64,000 nucleotides of DNA. It comes from Heliocidaris erythrogramma. Taxonomy: Eukaryota > Echinodermata > Echinoidea > Camarodonta > Echinometridae. Of this stretch, positions 48,241-59,421 are shown piece by piece; position 1 is the first letter of the stretch, and every line of letters starts with the position of its first letter. The DNA is taken from the NCBI GenBank assembly GCA_025617745.1, contig CM046853.1:11548974-11612973 (forward strand), given 5' to 3'. The notes under the pieces were generated by a model. The model saw only the letters and a program-made list of their open reading frames with translations. It was not told the origin of the DNA and did not search any database. The translations under genes were made by a program, and so were the position numbers.

Positions 48241-48737
48241 CAGACACAAGCCACTACGCGCAGTTCAGACTCGGACTCTCGCACTGTCGTCGCCTATTAA
48301 AAACGGACCTAGTTCTTGATTTTTTATCAACAGAGGACCGTTCCCGTCGAGTGGAGCATATCTACGTTAGCTCGAATATTTTGTAACTGCGAATATTTTG
48401 TGACTGCGCTTGAACTCGAATATGTTGTGAAATTTCGATATTGAAACTGAAAGTGGTCAAACTTGTTTCTGGACCTCCGCTTACCGTACTTCATGACTTC
48501 ATTGAAACTTATGTGATTTCAACTTGCAAGAACATTTTGGGACAGCTTATCATGGACATTGTTCACGAATATTGTGTGACTGCGCCTGAGCTTTTGAGCC
48601 GTTGACCAGGAACATTTTATAACTTCATTTTTGCGACAAACTGTTACTGTTAGCTGATTCCTGGAAGTTCTGGAACTAGAGACTAAATCAAGTCTGCGAG
48701 GTTTACGTCGTCTTCCTGCTTGAACAACGTCAACGAT

Positions 48738-48885
48738 TCTTCTGTTGCGTTTTGAACTCTTCAGCTTGATGGACTAACTTCAAGTTTGTCTCGATCTCGG
48801 CGGACTCCAACATTTGGAATTCCAGCTTCTGTTGCGTTCTGAACTCTTCAGCTTGATGGACTAACTTCAAGTTTGTCTCGGTCTA
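48738..48885. repeat. ~91-bp spaced direct repeat downstream of the TATA module
   Basis: TTCTGTTGCGTT(T/C)TGAAC, CTCTTCAGCTTGATGGACTA and ACTTCAAGTTTGTCTCG occur twice, at 48738 and 48829. The stretch just upstream also repeats GAATATTTTGT.ACTGCG. Confidence 0.85.
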
Positions 48886-49299
48886 GCTTATCGAACCCCG
48901 ACATTTGGACATTTGGACGCACTGCAGAATCCCCACAGGGCCACACTAAGTGCCGTAGGGCGTAGGCGTAGTTCCTTTACTTAGAGTACTAATTTAGACC
49001 TTGTTTTATCGCTCAGCTGGATATATATCCACCGTACCAAAGACCCTGTTTTTCGCTTCTAGTCAGTTCCTTAGACCCCCATTTTGGGGTTGGCTGAGGC
49101 ACACCGCCATCAACATAACACTTGACTCTGCCTCCCCATCATCATACTTCATAAATCATAACGTTAGACATAAAAATTACAGTAATTCATCATACTATTT
49201 AAAAGTTAACATCTATCATTGTCTATTTTAATACTATAAGCTTTGATCAGGCTTTGATTGCAATTTACCAGCATATTAACAGTGACTTTGCAACACAGA

Positions 49300-49810
49300 A
49301 TCTAATTTTAAGTGATTTTAGACCACAAGCCAAATGCCAGGCAACTAGATCTAAAAGTTAGTCTGGTGTCTGGTGCGGCGAGTACCGCTACCGCCGGTAT
49401 TGCATTCCATGCCACGGGCCGCTCCATATCGCATGACGCCTGCAGCTTCGGGGAAACACACACCGGGAAGGCGCTATGTACGTGCGTCCTAGCAACGCCG
49501 ACACACGGCGCCGGTCGACCAGCGTTGATTGCAATCCCGGATTGCAATTATCACCACAAAACCAGCACAAGAAGTTTGCAACATTATTTCTAAAACTTGA
49601 GAAGTAAAGTTCAATCAAGTTATATTCATACTCACTTTTTCAAAAGTTACATGATCATTATTCTATTCAGTGCAGAACAGTCCAGCAGGCAGCACATCGG
49701 TAGTTTATTTTCATGCAGTGCCGAAAAAGTGCCGACCACTGCAATAGTAGTCGAATTCGAACATAATGCGAAGGAAAAACGTCTGGATTCGAAACTAACG
49801 GTGGTGGGGG

Positions 49811-49854
<44 letters not shown>

Positions 49855-50260
49855 TGGCAGAATGGGGGGGGGGGGGGGGGGTTGTGGTTCCGAATCAGAC
49901 TCGCCACTGTAGAATAGAGAGCCCTTCATTCATTCATCCACTGCATGCAATTCTTCATCAGTCAGTACCGGTATATATTCATTCATGTATTCAGACGTTC
50001 ATTCAAATTCTTTTATCATCTTCTTATTATTCTCAGGTGTTTTTTCGCCTCAATCCATTCCCCCTTCCAACATTTTAGCATTCTCATCATTTTTTGAACC
50101 ACCGTTTGATATTCATCTTAACTTTCTCGTTAAAAAAAACTATATCAGTTTACAGTCAGTTAAAGTAGGTCAATTTTGAGTTTTTCCTTTTTTTTTCTTA
50201 TATACAAGTTCATATATTTTTAGTATGGTAGGCTATAACCGATGCTTATTATTTTATTAT
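49300..50260. other. no gene seen; CpG-rich island and long G runs
   Basis: 49370-49530 is CpG-rich (GCGGCGAGTACCGCTACCGC, ACGGCGCCGGTCGACC). G runs of 39 (49813-49851) and 18 (49864-49881) follow. The open frames across the runs are glycine or proline artefacts. Confidence 0.6.
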
Positions 50261-50261
50261 A

Positions 50262-51010
50262 GGGTCATTCCGTGTCAAAAAGTCACCCAATTTTTAAAAA
50301 AGATTAATTTGGTATAAAAATTATATGGGGTAATCGACTTTTCCCAAGCTAAAATGTTGCCCCATCGGCCAAATGGGTTTCGCGCCAGGATGGCCGGAGG
50401 TGGGGGTTATGTCTCATTGAGGCCTGTACGGCATCCGCGTCCGAGTAAAAAGGGTAAACCCCCTTTTGGAAGAGAAGTATGAATTTTTACCATAGACGAT
50501 CCGCCATTTTCTCGATTGTGCCCCCCCCCCCTTTTTTTAAAGTGAAGACCTTTTTTTTGCTTGTCAGGGAATTATGGAGGGAAACTGGACCCCATAACCC
50601 CTTACTAAGCGATTTTTGAAGGTTTGGCGAAAATTTTTTTTTTTGTCCCTACCCCCCCCCCCCCTGCTGGATGCGCCCCTGGGTATACGCATGCATGCCA
50701 CAGGCATGTCGCCAAAATGATCACCTTTTCAATTTTAAAATGACCATATCTCTGTAACTACTTGGTAAATTTTTTTGGTATTGGGATATTCAGAAAGGTA
50801 TTTACACAAGTTATCTAAATCTGCCACCATTTTGAACATTTTTCATGTCCGAACAACATAAAATTTCATGACCTCTTGATCTTTGCTTTTTAACCTTGCC
50901 ATTTACCTTGAGCGTCACCTGTCCTAATCTGGAGATGAAATTTGGTCAATTAGTACGGTTAATATGTAAGCATTTTCTCTACATCATAAAAAAATGGAGG
51001 AGTAATATTT
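50262..51010. repeat. dispersed repeat, inverse of 57060-57480
   Basis: Shared in inverse orientation with the unit right of the Myb/SANT element: CCCCATCGGCCAAATGGGTT, CCACAGGCATGTCG, AGAAAGGTAT, TTTTTCATGTCCGAACAACA, CTCTTGATCTTTGCTTT, TTTTCTCTACATCAT. Together they flank 51.0-57.0 kb as long, diverged inverted arms. Confidence 0.7.
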
Positions 51011-51052
51011 TTCCTCTTCTTACCAGCTTCTTTTAAAGTTGGCAAAAAAAAA

Positions 51053-51283
51053 TATTTTTCACTGTTTGACCTTGTATCAGTAATGTATTCAGAACATATA
51101 GCAACACTCATCATGCTCATTGTGAGTCACACCTGTCATTTCAAAATGTTTCTACTGCCCAGTGTAATTCATTATTCATAATGATTATCTGAATAAGCTG
51201 CTGTGGAATGGCAGATGTTGTGCACAAAGGGTATTATCCTGTTCTGAATATATTATTGATACCAGGTCAAACTGTGAAAAATT
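51053..51283. repeat. short foldback MITE
   Basis: ATTTTTCACTGTTTGACCT at the left is the inverse of AGGTCAAACTGTGAAAAAT at the right; GTATCAGTAATGTATTCAGA continues the match on the left. Confidence 0.7.
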
Positions 51284-51471
51284 AACCAACTTTTTGTTTG
51301 TTTGTTTGTTTTTGCTCACGGTTTGCTTTTATTTCTGCGTTCTAATAACAAGTACAATCAAATAATTTTTAAAATAAGTATTACATAAGCAGAAAACCAT
51401 GGACAATAACAGTATACAATAAACAAAATACACTGAGGATACAAACAAGAATAGGGACTATAATAGACCTA

Positions 51472-51700
51472 CACTATGAACATGACGAACAAAGAAGCGG
51501 ACAATTTATGCTGCTATACCCTTCACAATTGCACTGGTTTACAAAAGAACATCCATTCATTGCTATCCTGTAAAAATATGTAGAACAGGTGTCACATAAT
51601 AGCAGTGAAGGGATGTCCTTTTGTCTACTAGAGCTATTGTGGAGGGTACAATGAGGAGCTACATACATTGTCCGCTCTCTTTGTCACCGTGTTCATAGTG
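51472..51700. mobile_element. CACTA-type MITE, copy C
   Basis: A 229-bp copy starts CACTATGAACATGACGAAC and ends GTTCATAGTG, with CTA duplicated at 51469-51471 and 51701-51703. It lacks part of the centre found in copies A and B. Confidence 0.82.
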
Positions 51701-51897
51701 CTATGTAAATATTTTTTCTCCAATAAACTAGAGAGGTATAATGGAACGCACGCAGTAGACCGCCATCGTGAGCGGTTAAGCCCGGCGCACACTGCACGTA
51801 TACGATGTGATTTTGGGAAAAGTTGTTATAACATTTGATATGAACCTTCAAACATGTAAAATCTTCGTGATGAAAGTTCTGAATAGTAGTATGAATA

Positions 51898-53472
51898 CTA
51901 AAATCGAAATTCCGGGCTACTGCGAGCCCGTGTAGGAATAAAATCGAATTCAATTCCAAATCGTGGTGACGTCATACCAATCTTGCGATCGTCCCATAGC
52001 GAATAAGAGTCCGGCTGTGCCGGCATGGTCTCTGTGTTGCGCTGCATGATGGGGCCATTTCTAGACATCGGCATCTGAAACGCCGAGGCGGCAACCTGCA
52101 AAATCTGCAGCTGATGCTGCCTGTCACGCTCCCTTTCCCTTTCTTGAAATTCTCTGTCCTCGCGTCTCCTTCTTTCCTCCAACTCTTCCCTATTCCTCGC
52201 CAGTTCACGCTCCCACTTGAAGTGCTCCTGCCTGTGCTGCTCTTCATTGACTTGAAATCGGCGAGCAGACTCCTGATCCATGAACCGCATCTGTTTGCCC
52301 ATCCACTCGAGTGACTGCTGCATCTTACTTTTCTTGCGTTTTGTACCTGAAAGGGGGGGGGGGGGTGTGTTACAAAAAAATAAACATTAAATTGAGACTC
52401 TAAAAAATAAATGGATATACACACACAGGGATTTCTATACTTTGAAGTAAAGGGGAAAGATTCTTGAATCAAAGAAAATGTGCAAAATGAAGGTGGTAAA
52501 AATCAAAGAGAAAAATGGAAACAACATTTTTGCGATCTTATGGAAAATTTCCATCCATATACCGGTAAACTTTGATTCCCCTAAATGCATATTTCATCTT
52601 TTAAAACCTTATTTTCGTTAAGTTAAAGAAACAGGCTACATTGTGTTCTTAAATCAAAGCAGTTAACATGTTTGCCTCTTTAACTTACCTTTTGATTTGG
52701 CTGTGCGTGGTGTACTCTGACCTGCTATCTCCTCTGGAAAAAAGTCGCCAACTGAAAGAGTAATATAGGCAAAAAGTGTAATTCATGGATGGCGAAAATG
52801 GCCGTGCAAAATCAAATAATTTGAAATCTAACTTACATTAACTGAATCCACATTATTTCGCAGAAACTACTTTTCCATAGAATTTTCCCCTTCTCAGATT
52901 ATAATGTATTACTTTTTTCTATTTTGTTTTTTGTTTTGTTCAGACAGTTATCAGATTATTCTAGCAAAATGAATGCACTGCTTACCTATTTCCGGTGGTG
53001 TTTGTGGGGTTGCATCTTTTTCAGCCTCACTTGCACTGTCGGTATCATGGTCACTGCCATGGTCATATAGTTCTTCCTGAATGTTAGTATTTTCAGCATC
53101 ATCTGTATTTCCTGTAGTTTCTGGAGGTGCCTCCAATTCGACGGATGCTATCACAGCTACAGGCTCCGTCTCTGGCCTTCCTCCCAGAATTTCTTCCAGC
53201 TCATGGTGATACCGGCATGTTTTGCGTCCCCGTCCGGAGGTCCGATTATTGTCCTCAGCTTGTCGGAAACTCTCCCTTAACTTTTTCATTTTGTTCTTTA
53301 CTTGAGTGGCGGTCCTTTCATACCCACTCTCAGCCATCATCTCCATTATCTTCCTCATCACTACATTGTTCCTCACCGTCCCGTCTAGCTGATCCTGAAT
53401 TTTTTGGTCCTTCCATATTCCTAGTAGACACAATGTCTCCTCCTCACTCCATGAGTTCCCACGGCTTGACAT
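51898..53472 (-). CDS. Myb/SANT-like (trihelix) DNA-binding protein with coiled coil
   Basis: Three exons, 52986-53472, 52689-52751 and 51898-52346, have consistent phases (999 bp, 332 residues plus stop). The start is the first ATG (MSSRGNSWSEEE). Residues about 7-100 are a Myb_DNA-bind_4-type trihelix: SWSEEETLCLLGIW, LDGTVRNNVVMRKI, GYERTATQVKNKMKKLRE, then GRKTCRYHHELEEILGGRP. An acidic linker follows, then a long charged coiled coil (FKWERELARNREELEERRRR, ERERERDRQHQLQILQ). This layout occurs in vertebrate MSANTD/ZSCAN29-type proteins and in the accessory protein of Harbinger transposons, where it recruits the nuclease to DNA. It lies inside the inverted repeats at 51779/56465. An acceptor before the ATG (53502) implies an upstream 5' exon. 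The frame is intact. Confidence 0.78.
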
Positions 53473-53501
53473 TTTACTGCTACTGAATGTCAATAAATCT
53501 G

Positions 53502-54745
53502 AGAAAACAAAATATTTTAATTTATCAGTTACTTACATCAACAATACAGGCTAGGTAGACTGTTGATCTATATCATGAATAATTATTGCAAATGTTTGAA
53601 GAAATTATTAAAGATGAATTGCCGAAGTGAAACCATAACTAGAAATTTACAATTAAACAGGGGAGCACTGAAAAGAAATATTGCTGCGAAACCCAAACCT
53701 TAACTTAAGGCTTAAGTTTACAACAAGAAGAAAAGAGTAAAAAAAAAATAGATCTATATACAGATATATATCAGGAGTAATTGTTCTAGTTTGTGCCTAC
53801 GTGCCTGTTTGCGGTCTCCAGGCCACCCAGCTGCTAAAAAAATCTGACTAATTTCTAGCAGACCCGTAACTTCATGAACTTATTACTTTTCAACCGAGTT
53901 ACCAGGTTGCTGGCAGTTTGTCAAATTGCTGGAAACGGGTGCCTGGCCGCAAGGGAAAATTATTTAAGCAGTCGCAAAACCAGACATTTATTTTTTATTT
54001 CTCTTTAATTTATTTATTTTTTTTAATTTTTTACTTCACCTTGTTCAAGATGATAGACGTAACTTAGGTCTACTATTACTATTAGTATCAGATTTAATTT
54101 CTAAGTTTAGATCAAATTCAATCATTATTCTTTCTAAAGACGGTAAAGAAAGTAAAAATAGACCCTTGCTACTGTCTACAGTACTATTAGGCCTACTTCT
54201 ACTAGTTAGATTTAGAATACGAAAATGAGCTTTTCATACACTTTTCCCCCGCTAAAAAAACTATTCTACCATTCACAAGTACAGTTAGACATGTTATGGA
54301 ATAGGAGAAGCAGAATTATGATGCAAATTTACGCCTTATACCGAACACACAACAGCCCAAATACGCATTTACGAGCACAATTAAACAGGGGAGCACTGAA
54401 ATCGTATGTGGATCTCCACATGCGATATTATTTTCAGCTAACGCAAAAAAGAGTGAGTGGGGCTGTGATAGTGTTGTTTCACTTACATGATAAAGCCGTT
54501 TTAGGTATGGTTTAAGTTGTCGAATCAGCAAACAAAAATTATCTTCCCGAAGTTGATCGACGAAATCTTTCGAACGAAACAGCACAAGAGATGAACGATG
54601 ATGATTGAATTAAAAACACAAGACTTGATTATATTATTTACACGGACAAACTTTGGAAATCTCAGCAGGAAAGTCAAAGCAGGCCTGTGAATAACGCAAC
54701 GCTCAAGTATGACGTCATATCCGATGATGTCAGGATCGCTGCACT
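53502..54745. other. no gene seen in the transposon interior
   Basis: AT-rich interior with an imperfect inverted pair at about 53805-53960 (TTGCGGTCTCCAGGCCACCC against GGGTGCCTGGCCGC). There is no DDE-transposase motif in any frame. Confidence 0.5.
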
Positions 54746-54749
54746 TCCG

Positions 54750-54968
54750 GGATCGCATTTGGTACCGCATTTGGGCCCGCGTGCGTTTACAGTGAAAGAA
54801 GGCCGGGCCGAGGCCGGGCCGAGCCCGGGCCGAGACTACCTCCGGAGGTGGTCCAAATGCGCGGCCGCTTTTGGTACCGCATTTGGCCTTTTGAGCGTTT
54901 ACAGTGAAGTTTAGGCCGGGCCCGGCCCGGGCTCGGCCCGGCCTTACTCGCACTGTAAACGGGGTCTA
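54750..54968. repeat. GC-rich internal repeat (GGCCGGGCC)
   Basis: Very GC-rich block with repeated GGTACCGCATTTGG, GCGTTTACAGTGAA and GGCCGGGCCGAGCCCGGGCC units, ending CACTGTAAACGGGGTCTAAG. The end resembles a DNA-transposon terminus, but no partner end was found. Confidence 0.65.
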
Positions 54969-54989
54969 AGATTTGAAGCCGATTTGCAC

Positions 54990-56260
54990 AATGTTAGAAC
55001 GTTGATTAAAATTTTTAATCTTGTTGGTTAAAATTTTAATCAACCGAGGGTTACCAGGTGAACCACACATTTGTAGGTTAAAACTTTAATCAACGGCCTG
55101 TTGATTAAAGTTTAACCTGTGGTCGATTAAAAGTTTTAATCATTTGTTGGTTAATCGTATTTTGCTCAACGTTGGTTAAATTGGTGTTGATTAAACTAAA
55201 ACATATTGTTGGTTAAATGTTTAACCATTTGTTGGTTAGTTTTATTTTGTTGGTTAAATGTTTAACCATTTGTTGGTTAATCATATTTTGCTCAACATTG
55301 GTTAAAATGGTGTTGATTAAACTTAAACAAATTGTTGGTTAGATTTATTTGATGAGAAACTCCCCGGAGAAACTCTTTTCATATCTGTAATTGTTGTCTA
55401 GCTAGCCTTATAACGAAATAGATCTACTCAGTGATCTACTTTCAGCGGTTTGGTAAGTTCGACCTTCTCAGACCTGGACTAGACTTGACTAAGGCAGGCC
55501 CACCGGTAGACTACGCCTACGCCTACATTGGTGCTTATATCCTTTTCTCAAAAAACTGTTCTAGTTTCAGTGTTTGTCATATTGCCCTGTCCGCGAAATA
55601 TGGACATGCGCGAAGTTGAACACACCGCCATACCGCCGGCGTCGCCTTCTCGCTACCATAGGCGCAGTCAGTAAATCTACCGGTGGGCCTGGTTTAGCCA
55701 AGTCTAGTCCAGATCGAGCAGGTCGAACTTGCTCCCAAGCCGTTTAAATTAGAAAGAAAGAGCACACTGTAGATCTATGTCTTCCCAAGATTAAGCTGGA
55801 CAACAATCACATATATGAATAATAGTTTCTCACCTTCAAACACGCCGACAAACTCTTTGAAAGTCCCCACTCATTCAGCGACTTGAATGACAATGCCTTC
55901 CATTTTTATCGCAAACAATTTCTGTGATAGATTTGTGCGCAGCGAATTTGTTCCAAATCCATATGCGCATGCGCTGTTCGGTCACGCGATTGGTATTTTA
56001 ATCAACTTTGATCAAACTTTTAACCAACAAAAAGATAAAGTGTCTTGACAGTTAGCACTATCAGTTTGGCGGGAAAGCAGAGAACACTGTTTTTAATCAA
56101 TGTTGGTTACAAAGTAACCAACAAGAATAAAAACAATAATTTTAATCAACAATATTTTTAACCCACGCAAGATTAAAAGTCATTTTTAACCAACATTCAT
56201 TTTATAACCAATGTTGAGCGATTTTTAATCAACATTTTTTTAATCCGTCGTTTTTTAATA
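54990..56260. repeat. long inverted array of GTTGRTTAA motifs around an inner foldback
   Basis: At least 14 GTTGGTTAA/GTTGATTAA-type motifs run in plus orientation over 54990-55345; the inverse (TTAACCAAC/TTAATCAAC) recurs over 55995-56260. In the middle, 55443-55520 and about 55660-55745 form another inverted pair (AAGTTCGACCT, GGACTAGACTTG, GGCAGGCCCACCGGTAGA and inverses). It has no coding frame. Confidence 0.75.
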
Positions 56261-57187
56261 CATGTTTTAACAGTGCATGGCCTTTACTCTAACCAGAAGA
56301 ATTGCAGTTAACCAACATTTCGATATTAGTATTCGTATCATTATTCCGAACTTCAAATGAGATAATTTCACTTTTTTAAACTTTCACATTTAATGCAAAC
56401 TGCAATTTGTTCGAAAATCGGGTCGCAGTCGGATCGTATAGTGTGCGCCGCCGGTGCGCCGGGCTCCAGAAAGAAACTGGAGAGAAAAGAGAAATATTAC
56501 TCATATAAAAAAACTAGTGCGCTATCTCCTATCTCCTTGATCTCTCACTCCATTCAACATGCATTTTGTCCCTTCTTGTGAATGTGGTACTGTGTGTTGC
56601 TCTTTAATGTTCTTTGTTGGCTTTTCTTGAGTATACTTCAATTGCAATTACCAATTATGTTATACTCTCTTGAGAACTCTTTCGGGTTTTGGGTGTTTTT
56701 TTTCGCTTCATGAAAATTCTCAACAAAGATTAATATTTTTTCCTTGTTTTTCTTACATATGCATTAATGTTCAATTTCGGGGGTCCACAGTTTACAAGCT
56801 TTGCTTTTCAAGTGGACTACTCCATTTCCAATGCTTTGCTCGTGTTATTTACTGGTATTTACTTTGTTCATGAAAATGTACTTTCAATGCCTTATTCAAT
56901 GTCATTGATTTTATAGTCACACAAGATTTTATTCTTTGGAATTGTACATGGATATTATAATTGTATTATTTATTGAATATTGATTTGCACTGATTTGTAT
57001 TATTGATGGAAATGGAAATAAACTAAACTGAACTGAAACTGAACTGAACTCATCCAATTGTTGTATGATGTAGAGAAAATGTTGACGTTTTATTGACCAA
57101 AATCTCATGCAGATTAGGTCACCCTCAAGGTAAAATCCAAGGTTAAAGCAAAGATCAAGAGATCATTGAACTTTATGTTGTTCGGAC

Positions 57188-58196
57188 ATGAAAAATGTGT
57201 AACGCTTGTGTGATATACCTTTCTAAATATGTCAATATCAGTAAAATTGACCTACTATAGAATCTGATATAGAGATAATTATGTTGAAAAAAGTGTCAAT
57301 TTTAGCCGACATGCCTGTGGAATGCGTACCGAGCGCAAAACCCATTTGGCCGATGGGGCTATAGTAAAACTTAAAATTTTAGCCTTGGGATGAGTCGATT
57401 ACCTCATATACAAAATTTGGGCCAATTTGAAAGGGGTAGGGTTTCTATTGTCAGTGGGGGATGATGAATAGTTATATAACTGCTTGCATAGGGTCATTCC
57501 CTGTCAGATCGCTCCACGGGCGTATACAGGCACAATTATCCATTGTTAGTGGGGGGGGGGGGGGGGGGGGGGAGGTGATCTATTCATCATCCCCCCTGAC
57601 AATAGAAACCCTTGCTACACGTTTGTTTTGTTTGATTAATTTATACTAATTATTATCAACTTAATTTAACTGGTTTATTTTTACACTGACTTATGAAAAA
57701 TGTGTAACGCTTGTGTGATATACCTTTCTAAATATGTCAATATCAGTAAAATCGACCTACTATAGAATCTGATATAGAGATATGTTGAAAAAAGTGTAAA
57801 TTTTAGCCGACATGCCTGTGGAATGCGTACCGAGCGCAAAACCCATTTGGCCGATGGGGCTATATAGTAAAACTTAAAATTTTAGCCTTGGGATGAGTCG
57901 ATTACCTCATATACAAAATTTGGGCCAATTTGAAAGGGGTAGGGTTTCTATTGTCAGTGGGGGATGATGAATAGTTATATAACTGCTTGCATATAGGGTC
58001 ATTCCCTGTCAGATCGCTCCACGGGCGTATACAGGCACAATTATCCATTGTTAGTGGGGGGGGGGGGGGGGGGTGATCTATTCATCATCCCCCCTGACAA
58101 TAGAAACCCTTGCTACACATTTGTTTTGTTTGATTAATTTATACTAATATTATCAACTTAATTTAGCTCGTTTATTTTTACACTGACTTATTAGAC
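57188..58196. repeat. 495-bp tandem duplication
   Basis: Two near-identical units begin ATGAAAAATGTGTAACGCTT (57188 and 57683). Each contains GGGTTTCTATTGTCAGTGGG and, after a G run (22 G and 18 G), its inverse CCCCCTGACAATAGAAACCC. The units differ mainly in G-run length and a few small indels. Confidence 0.9.
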
Positions 58197-58649
58197 TATA
58201 CAATAGTATTATAATACGGCCTATTATGTATGATATTGTATACGAATATGTTTTGTCTTAAAGTGACAGTAAATTGGGTTTATAGTATAGTAGAAAATCC
58301 AGATACACATCATAGTATGTGTAAGTATGATAAAAAATGTCTTGAAGGATGGGTTTTGTTTTTGTTATGTTTAGACACAGGCAGAAAAGTAAATACATTT
58401 GTTATGAACTTATATACTGAGCTAATTTGATAATGTTTAAGATTTCTTCTGAAAAATTTAAGAGAGGAAGCTTGCCTTAGATTTGAATCACTGAGATGAT
58501 TTCAATATAAGGGGCCACGGTGTAAATTAATGTTTTCTGGGCAAGGTCATGAGTACGAAGAAGTGATAAATGAAAGAAAGCCGGGATTCCGATTGTCGTG
58601 TAGGATTCCATCATTCGTTTTGAACATTGATAGTAATTTGATACACTTT

Positions 58650-58945
58650 TTTTTTCAGAATTTCCCTGTTTGATACCCTAAACGAGATCGAACGAGATCC
58701 CCGGGTTACCCGTTTGGTGGTGACGTGATAAAAAACAACCCTTTTTTACTCGTTTTCATTAACAACACGGATGCCGTACAGACCTCTATAATTATGAGAC
58801 ATCCCCCACCCTTTTTCAGAATTTTCCTGTTTGATACCCTAAACGAGATCCCTGGGTTTACCCGTCTGGTGGTGACGTGAAAACAACCCTTTTTACTCGT
58901 TTTCATGAACAACACGGATGCCGCACTGTCTCTGGGAGACATAAC
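58650..58945. repeat. ~160-bp tandem duplication
   Basis: Two units share TGTTTGATACCCTAAACGAG, GGTGGTGACGTGA, ACTCGTTTTCAT and AACAACACGGATGCCG. A 17-C run follows (58946-58962). Confidence 0.85.
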
Positions 58946-58962
58946 CCCCCCCCCCCCCCCCC

Positions 58963-59421
58963 CTCCACCCACCCCGGCTCCTTGAAAAATTTAAACAATG
59001 ATTCTATTTTAAAAAATTACAGCAAGTTAGGATATTTCGAGCCGTTTTGTACGAGCTATCTGTGACCTCCACTGCACTGCACTGTCGACACCTCACACGG
59101 TATTGGCCGTTATAATAAGCTTTATTATAAATAACAATTTTTAAAGATTCTAATTGTTATTGAATTTATACAAGGATGTAAAAATGTAGAAAATTATCTG
59201 GAATCAAGATTCAGAATCTAATTTATTTTCTTCTAATATACCTAGAGTGAAAAACGTCATTCTGATCGAATAAACTTCCTAAATTTGCTAAAAATAAAAA
59301 CCGATTGTTGTGTATTGAAGGCCTAAAAAGAGACTAACTAGACAGAACGCAAATTTGACCTCCATCATTCGTTTTTCGAGAAGATCGTCAGAAAAGGATT
59401 CCAGGAAGAGAAATATACGTG
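58963..59421. other. 5' flank of DNM1L
   Basis: AT-rich sequence before the DNM1L ATG. It presumably contains promoter and 5' UTR, but no clear TATA box or splice acceptor adjoins the ATG, so the start exon probably carries the 5' UTR directly. Confidence 0.35.

Larger units (their letters stand above)
51779..56465. mobile_element. Harbinger-like transposon with Myb/SANT gene (4.7 kb)
   Basis: Left end AGCCCGGCGCACACT and right end (inverse) AGCCCGGCGCACC..GCGCACACT begin inverted repeats of about 150 bp, diverged but aligned to their inner ends (GAATACTAAAATCGAAAT against GAATACTAATATCGAAAT). The Myb/SANT coding frame stops just inside the left repeat, so the gene belongs to the element. 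PIF/Harbinger transposons carry a DDE nuclease plus a Myb/trihelix protein, which fits, but no DDE frame is visible. The right half is filled by other repeats. A 3-bp target duplication was not found (TTA against CCA), so the exact ends are uncertain. Confidence 0.6.

Noticed and set aside
49597-49917. Glycine-rich / proline-rich open frames
   Set aside because: They are produced by the 39-G and 18-G runs.
53473-53493. Upstream extension of the Myb/SANT frame
   Set aside because: The extension would begin with TTG, not ATG. The first ATG (53472) is just downstream, and a splice acceptor lies at about 53502.
54687-54953. Arg/Gly/Pro-rich frames on both strands
   Set aside because: They arise from the GGCCGGGCC repeat block.
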